From the NCBI GenBank assembly GCA_963682055.1, contig OY821742.1, positions 16,151,752-16,215,751 on the forward strand: 64,000 nucleotides of DNA, given 5' to 3'. The stretch comes from Primula veris (Eukaryota > Streptophyta > Magnoliopsida > Ericales > Primulaceae). A model generated the notes under the pieces. That model was not told the origin of the DNA. It was given only the letters and a program-made list of their open reading frames with translations, and did no database searches. Made by a program: the position numbers and the translations under genes. Below are positions 58,076 through 64,000 of this stretch, piece after piece. Position 1 is the first letter of the stretch; the number at the start of each line of letters is the position of its first letter.

Positions 58076-59841
58076 TTAGTGATTATTATAATTATGTAAA
58101 CCCGAAATTTGAGTTATCTAGCTTACATTTTTAGTTTAAATTTTATTTTGTATTCCCTACGTAAACCCGAAATTTTCTTTATAAATTTTTTGAAAATAGT
58201 TTAACTGTTTTAAATAAAAGAACCCCGGCCTTGCCAGCTTTCTTGCTAGTACTCTAAAAACTATGATACTTGCCAATTGCCATCTTTCATTTACAGGCAT
58301 TTTTTAGTTCACCATGTGTGTGTATAACAACAAATTAACCAAGTTGTGACACCAAAACGATCATACACAAGTACCAATTTTCATGAAATGGATCTTTTTA
58401 TCAATTTGTTTGGTCGATTGCCATGAGACCAGTTCTTGTTAACTCCTTTATCAAGTATACAGAAAATGTATGAACAAGTATAGTAACAAACCATCACTTG
58501 TAATCCACTATTGATTGGCCTAGGTGGGAGAATATCTCACGTACGCCACGGTAAAAAAAATAAAAATTGTTGTTACCCTCTTATTTTCTTACGAAAAATC
58601 AACAACATTTGTTGCTATACTTTTGTAAAACAAAACGATGTGATCATCCGTATTGGGGCTAACATCTTTTTAAGATTAGATACCAAATACTCATCATTTA
58701 TGATCATCCGTACATGAACTTTTCCAAGAATATTTAGCGATGTCATCTTCAGGGTTCCGATTATTTATTTATTATGCCATTTTGCCGTATTCTGAAGTGA
58801 TTTCCCTTTGAAATTTAATTCATACTAAAACTAAAGTACAATATAAGTAATCGAGTTTAGCTTATAATGGGGTTAAAATTTAAATGTTTACTAACAACAA
58901 TACATAACATTAGGCTAAAAATGAACTAGGAGTCGGGTAAATTGAGCTATAACACCTCCTTACTAAGAAAAAACCCGACTCCTTACTATGTAATTTTACA
59001 AAAAGTTCCCGATTATACCTTTTAATACCTGCATGATGAGTAATAACACTCTTTCATACAAAGTTCAACGCCTCCAATTGAGATCATGATTCCACCACTG
59101 GTAGACGCAGCTTAAGATATCACGACTTAACAACTGGCCTGACGTACGTTTTTACCTCTCTTTCGATTCTTGACCACTTACCTTAAAACATTAGGAGTAG
59201 TATTGTTTGCAAGTTTTAAGGATAGCTTTATGCTTAGATGTACTGCATTGTTGGTGGTCGAATTAAAACCCTACCATTGTTTTTCCAGCTTTGAAATGCT
59301 AGAAGACTAAGTATTTGCAGAATAAAACCCAGAACTTTCTTAGTCCAATATTAGCCAGCTTATGACCACTGAATTTGGTTGGCCAACTTAAACACACAGC
59401 TAGTATGTGATTTATGTTTTTTTTACGCATGAGGTCTCTGTCTAAATGAGAAATGAAGTTTTAAAACAGACCTAACACACCCATGTTTTCACTGAGCTTT
59501 AAAGAAGGCAATTTATTACAATAACATTTTTGTCGGCCGGCTTAGAAATCTAGTATTTACTTGTATTTTGGTTTGACTTAGCTAAAAAAACCAAAGCTAA
59601 TCTCTCAGCCTCAGATGTTCCAGCTAATTTGCTTAAAAGCTGCAATCAAAGAAGCCTACAAAGAGTAAAACTTGCAGCAAAAAACACAGCTGATTTTTGC
59701 AAAACAAGCAACAATTCCATCTCCACTCTACACTAATACTCGATAGTTCAAACAAGTACTTTTTTCTCCCAGTTAATAATGGCAACTAAACTAGTCATAT
59801 TATCACTAGATACTGGCTAACCTACTTGCTCAACTCTCTGT
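58076..59841. other. Intergenic; MAP65 3' UTR near its right end
   Basis: GTAAACCCGAAATTT occurs twice (58097, 58162). 59020-59400 contains eroded TTTGGTTGGCCAACTTA motifs like those at 34100-34250. About 59560-59841 is probably the 3' UTR of the minus-strand MAP65 gene. No gene seen. Confidence 0.35.
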
Positions 59842-62800
59842 TTACATATCCGATGAGCTCGGAGCTGTCTCTGAGCTAGAGATATTAGACGCTTCTTCTT
59901 CTTTAGATATGGCGATGTAGTTGACAGGTGCAGACGGTCTGACGTGATTCTCTCTCCTCCCATCCTTGTTTATAGACCTCGAACCATTTTGAGTAGTATG
60001 TGAAGACAATCTTCTCGGGGTTCCAATTGCACCTCCGTTTGTACGCGTGCCCACAGCTCTTTGTCGACCAGGACTAGGGGTTGGCCTTGGACTAGGAATT
60101 GGCCTTGAACCAAATACAGTATCTTGGTCTGCATGTACTTGTTCATGGAATTTCTTCTGATCCTGTGAAATTGAATAAAAGTATCGTTAGAAAAACTGTA
60201 AAACATAGGAGTAGATTTTTGTATGGATTTATAAAGCTTAAAATGCAAATAAACCCTCTGGTATGGGTGTTTTGCAACTGACCACCATTTTCTGTGGGTG
60301 TTTTGCAACCAACCCACATGAACTATGGACTTATGGTTACTTACTTTTACAAAAAAAAAATCTAGTATATAAAATTATACAGTCTACCAACCAAACTTTA
60401 AAAACTTCACAAAACTTTGCATTGAACAATGATCTGTCTTCAATTTTTTTTGTTTGCTATATATTCTATTTATTTATTGAGATCAATGCACCAAACAACC
60501 AAATGGAACCAGAATTTTGGAAAATTTTGGTTCCCTGCTTTACTTTTCATATTCCCATCAAATTGTAGTAAAGACTCATTTTTTGTCGAATGATGTCTTA
60601 CACTTTCATATATGGACATCAGAAATCATGAACAGAAAGAACAAAATCCAAAACACAACATCATACACAAAGTTATGCCATTTTGAAGTCGGAAGCAGGG
60701 GTGGTTTGGAGATAGGTAGTAAAGGGGGGCAATTGCAAATAAAAAATGTACTTCGGTGTTATTTATAAAATTAAAATCTTTTGATGAATTCGAACTTACC
60801 CTCATCCTCCTTTTCTCGTCTTCTCTATCATTCCTGAGCATCACATATTCATCCAGCATTGCAAGTAGAGGAACACCGTCATAAGTAAATGAGATGCCAC
60901 GATCTTCTTCCCATGCCCGAGTTTTGGCAATCAATGCATCCACTAGAGCTATAACATCACAAACCAATCAGAGTTACTAAACGTGATCCACCAATCATAG
61001 ATTCATATGGTTAAAGCAAATGACCTATTAGCATTTATTTGTTTGCATTGTTATGCTACCAAGTCCATTTAATATTGATCAAGGTGATTTCTTATAATTT
61101 TCTTTCTCTGATATTACGAAAAGGTTGTGGTGATTGTCCAGTCTTTACATGTACAACTTACGACCACTACACCATAGGTTCAAGAGGGTTAATTGCAAAA
61201 TCTGAAAGTTCAAGAACTCGACTTGAAATCGATTCAAGGTTTAATGGGTTAGCTTATAATTTGCCCTCAGTCTAAAAATCAAATTAACTCGGTCAAAAAT
61301 ATCTTATCTATAACAGGCACTAGCTTCATAACATTAAGAGTATTAATATTGTCATTTTTATTGTAAATGAGGTCGCAGTAGGATTCTTAATTACCTGGAA
61401 TTTTGTTAAAAAGTACACGTGCTTTTTCTGCCCTCTTGAGGTTTAAGTGAGCAGCCCTGCTTGCATTATACCTGTTGTCATCCTGTACAATAAAGGCAAT
61501 AGTGTAGATCGGATAAGAAGAATTAAGTAGATACCTATTGACATAAGCAGATAGTTTAAGAAGCTAAGGAATAGTAGGTATTTAGAGAAATGAACCATGT
61601 TATGCAGCAGAGTAATAAACACTAAGGACTAAATAGGATAAGCAAAACCAACAAAAGATTCGAGGCCTTAATTTTGCCATTCTTTAAAACCTATGTCATA
61701 TAGAAACATAATAAGCTATTTAAATATTACACACACGTTACTGCATTCTAGACCCCTCATAACTACTTGTTTTTTTAAAGTCCATGTCTCGAACAAAATT
61801 GAATGATGGCATGGAAGAAGGAATAAAACAATAAATCGTATTAAAATCCACTCATTTAATGTGTCAAAACACATACCAAAAGTAAAGTCTTGGAAAGAAC
61901 ACCCCATAGTGAGCCATGAGGCCGTTGTGAAAGATTCAAGCAAATGGGCAACAATTTTACAGGGATATTGCAATCATCAGAACCACTATTTCATGTACAG
62001 TACTCTATATTTTACAAAACAAATAAAGCAGAGATCCACTAGCAAGCACATATCGTAACGTCCTGTAGCGGGGTTACACTCAGAGAAGCCCTCAACACAT
62101 CATTCAATTTTTGGAAGATTCAAATTTTCTAAAAGAAGAAACAGAACCACACACTGAGCACATAGACAAGTTCAAGGGTCATCAGAAAAAAAGATATTTG
62201 CACAAATAAAAAACTGTACTTTAACAACAAAATTCTAGCCCCATTTCCTCAACACATCATTTAGAAGTGGGGGTAAAACATATCAGAAATCTAAGGGCAA
62301 GAAAATACAAGGACAACATTCAGGAAGCTAAGGGCGAAATCATAGATGGTTACATTTACGGATGATGCTTTGATGACTACTACAGAGATTAAAGCTTTAA
62401 TTGTGGTTGGATGATGGGATGCATTATGAGTTGACCGTTTGAACTGAACTGGTTATAAAACGAATTAAAAAGACAAGCAGATGGTAGGAAAAAAAGGTTA
62501 GCAAAGTGAAAGCATAATTACCCTGTTGTAATCTTCAAGCCAACTTTCTTCTACACAAGCAGACATCCATTTCTCAACCTTCTCCAATATATCTTTTCTG
62601 CTAACTGCCTCTTCCTTTGCTTTAACAATCTGGTTATCCATGTCAGCAAGTAACTCGGTGGGCTCGAATTTACCAGAATCAATCAACTCCATAAACTTTT
62701 CATGAGCAGCCTCCGAATCAATCTCAATATGAGCACGGGCAAAAATCTCTACAAGTTCACCCTGCCTTTTGAAAGCAATTTCCTTCATTCTGCTCGCTTT

Positions 62801-64000
62801 TAGTTGGTCAAGCCTTTCAACTTCCACATGAGCCTTCAAAAGCCAAAAAATTGCAACTTAAAACACATTTTAGCTGCAATTCCCATTAAGTGAGATATCT
62901 TGACTTTTGAAGCTCTCATTCCAATTTAGTGGTACTGCATACCATTCAATATGCATATCGGAAGTTATTTATTGAAATGCATGGCCATCGAATTGAAATC
63001 AAATTATTAAACAGTTAATATCAGCCTATGCAACTTTATGCCCATCAAAAGTTAAATCAGCTTACTGAAAAGTATTTTACCATTGCATGACTATACGTTT
63101 TAAGCGCTACCAACTAAACCTTTCCAGACCACTTAAGTTTTAATTACCTGCTCTATTAAATCCAAAGTAAGAGCACCAGGAACAGTCACTTCATCAACTG
63201 AGGCCGATATATTGCAGGTCACATGATCATATAAACTACGTTCCTCTTTCGGTGTATCCATCAAATTCCAAAGATCACTTAGCTGAGTTGCTAACTCTTG
63301 AAGCTGAGGAAGAAAGTACGAGTTAAAGACAATTTAACCAGCATGCGGATACAGAGGTAAAAGGTAGCAGGACAGAGAATTTAGTAAAAGACGTATACAA
63401 CAGAAAGCAGTAAAATAATTGAAGTGCAGGTACTTTACGAGCAAAACAAAAGCTTTCCTGAGAAGCACTAAAGTAGAAAGATTTTAGAGATTCACCATGG
63501 AAGGTTCACACAAGAAAAAACAGTGGTAAAGCGTTATTTGTAAAAGCTATGTTAAAAGAGTAAAAAACCATAAGCTTTATCAACGTAAAAACAAAAAAGC
63601 GAGCTTCTTTTTGCTAAGCTTCGAATCGAGCATTTACAACGAGCTTTACAAATCAGGAAGAAAAACTGAAAATGTTGGAAAAAGTTTCAGTTGGTTGTTA
63701 AACTCGTCTACACGCAATTGTAAAATGATAAAAACAGACATTTCAAGATAGTACACTATTAATGAGAAGATGGCAAGACACGCTCTGATACTCAAGTGTT
63801 CAGTTGTATAAGGCAGTAAAACTAACGCGACATTGGCAAGCGCAATAGGACAAATGAACAAACTAAAAATAATACCTTGCGCAACCTCTGCATCTTATCT
63901 TCTTTCAGAGCCATGACGGTCTTCGCCAGCCTGGTGAGAGTGTCATTGCTAATGCTTTTGGATTGCACACCCCCGTCAGTAGAATCATTTAAGCTAGGAT
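59842..64000 (-). CDS. MAP65-like: 65-kDa microtubule-associated protein (MAP65, Ase1/PRC1 family), N-terminal part outside window
   Basis: Exons visible on the minus strand, all GT-AG and phase-consistent: 64000-63876 (partial), 63303-63148, 62833-62522, 61482-61395, 60948-60800, 60162-59842; about 380 C-terminal residues. Motifs in order: [140 protein letters not shown] and [15 protein letters not shown]. The tail is basic and Pro/Ser-rich ([31 protein letters not shown]). The family bundles antiparallel microtubules in cortical arrays and the phragmoplast. The repeat-spectrin-like microtubule-binding domain is present. The tail most resembles the MAP65-1/MAP65-2 class and offers Ser/Thr-Pro sites for kinase control. 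The frame is intact throughout. Confidence 0.93.
62940..63090. repeat. Intron repeat shared with the SYP5 gene
   Basis: TATGCATATC, TTTATTGAAATGCATGGCCATC, AAATTATTAAACAGT, ATCAAAAGTTAAATCAG and TTACTGAA (units split here) follow the motif order of 37190-37420. It lies in the MAP65 intron 62834-63147. Confidence 0.5.

Noticed and set aside
59970..60317. 115-codon minus ORF over the last MAP65 exon
   Set aside because: It is an out-of-frame shadow of the Pro/Ser-rich MAP65 tail.
60517..60768. Plus ORF in a MAP65 intron
   Set aside because: No recognisable protein; it overlaps the minus-strand gene's intron.

Overview
This window is nuclear DNA of a flowering plant, most likely a dicot. It is AT-rich, its genes carry GT-AG introns, and it holds Ty1/copia, Ty3/gypsy, LINE, PIF/Harbinger, hAT, Emigrant/pogo-like, Stowaway and Tourist-like elements. 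The conserved genes are plant-type: a SYP5 syntaxin, a plant BPI/LBP protein and a MAP65. The species cannot be named from the sequence. Most lines of the gene models were assembled by hand from splice sites and remembered family sequences; no search was run.

Layout. 1-1651: right end of a PIF/Harbinger-type element with a broken Myb/SANT-like gene. 1.65-3.1 kb: LINE and copia debris. 3.8-4.5 kb: a small two-exon gene for a secreted Gly-His-rich protein. 5.5-9.1 kb and 14.85-21.96 kb: two related minus-strand copia elements; the first is an internal-deletion derivative, the second is long, decayed and keeps a perfect 5-bp target duplication. 22-25 kb: MITEs and hairpins. 25.08-31.1 kb: two neighbouring giant fold-back elements, each with terminal inverted repeats, complementary A-rich and T-rich arms, a minisatellite core and an apparently perfect 9-bp target duplication. 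34.6-39.0 kb: a five-coding-exon Qc-SNARE gene (SYP51/52 type), minus strand, with an intron in its 5' UTR. 40.0-41.9 kb: a nest of four MITEs. 42.16-42.66 kb: a long hairpin. 43.5-48.3 kb: a six-exon BPI/LBP-family gene, plus strand. 49.0-50.8 kb: a small single-exon gene and its broken tandem copy. 50.8-53.2 kb: a hAT-type MITE split by a solo LTR. 54.3-58.05 kb: a 3'-truncated Ty3/gypsy element. 59.8-64 kb: the 3' part of a MAP65 gene, minus strand, running off the right edge.

The intact host genes (Gly-His-rich protein, SYP5, BPI/LBP, small myristoylatable protein, MAP65) are unrelated in function and sit as ordinary plant genes between transposon blocks. The most unusual part is 25.08-31.1 kb. 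The first element there has a core of about 3 kb made of some 120 copies of a unit that is itself a palindrome (CAGTCCGGACTG flanked by A and T runs), so every unit, and the element as a whole, can fold on itself.
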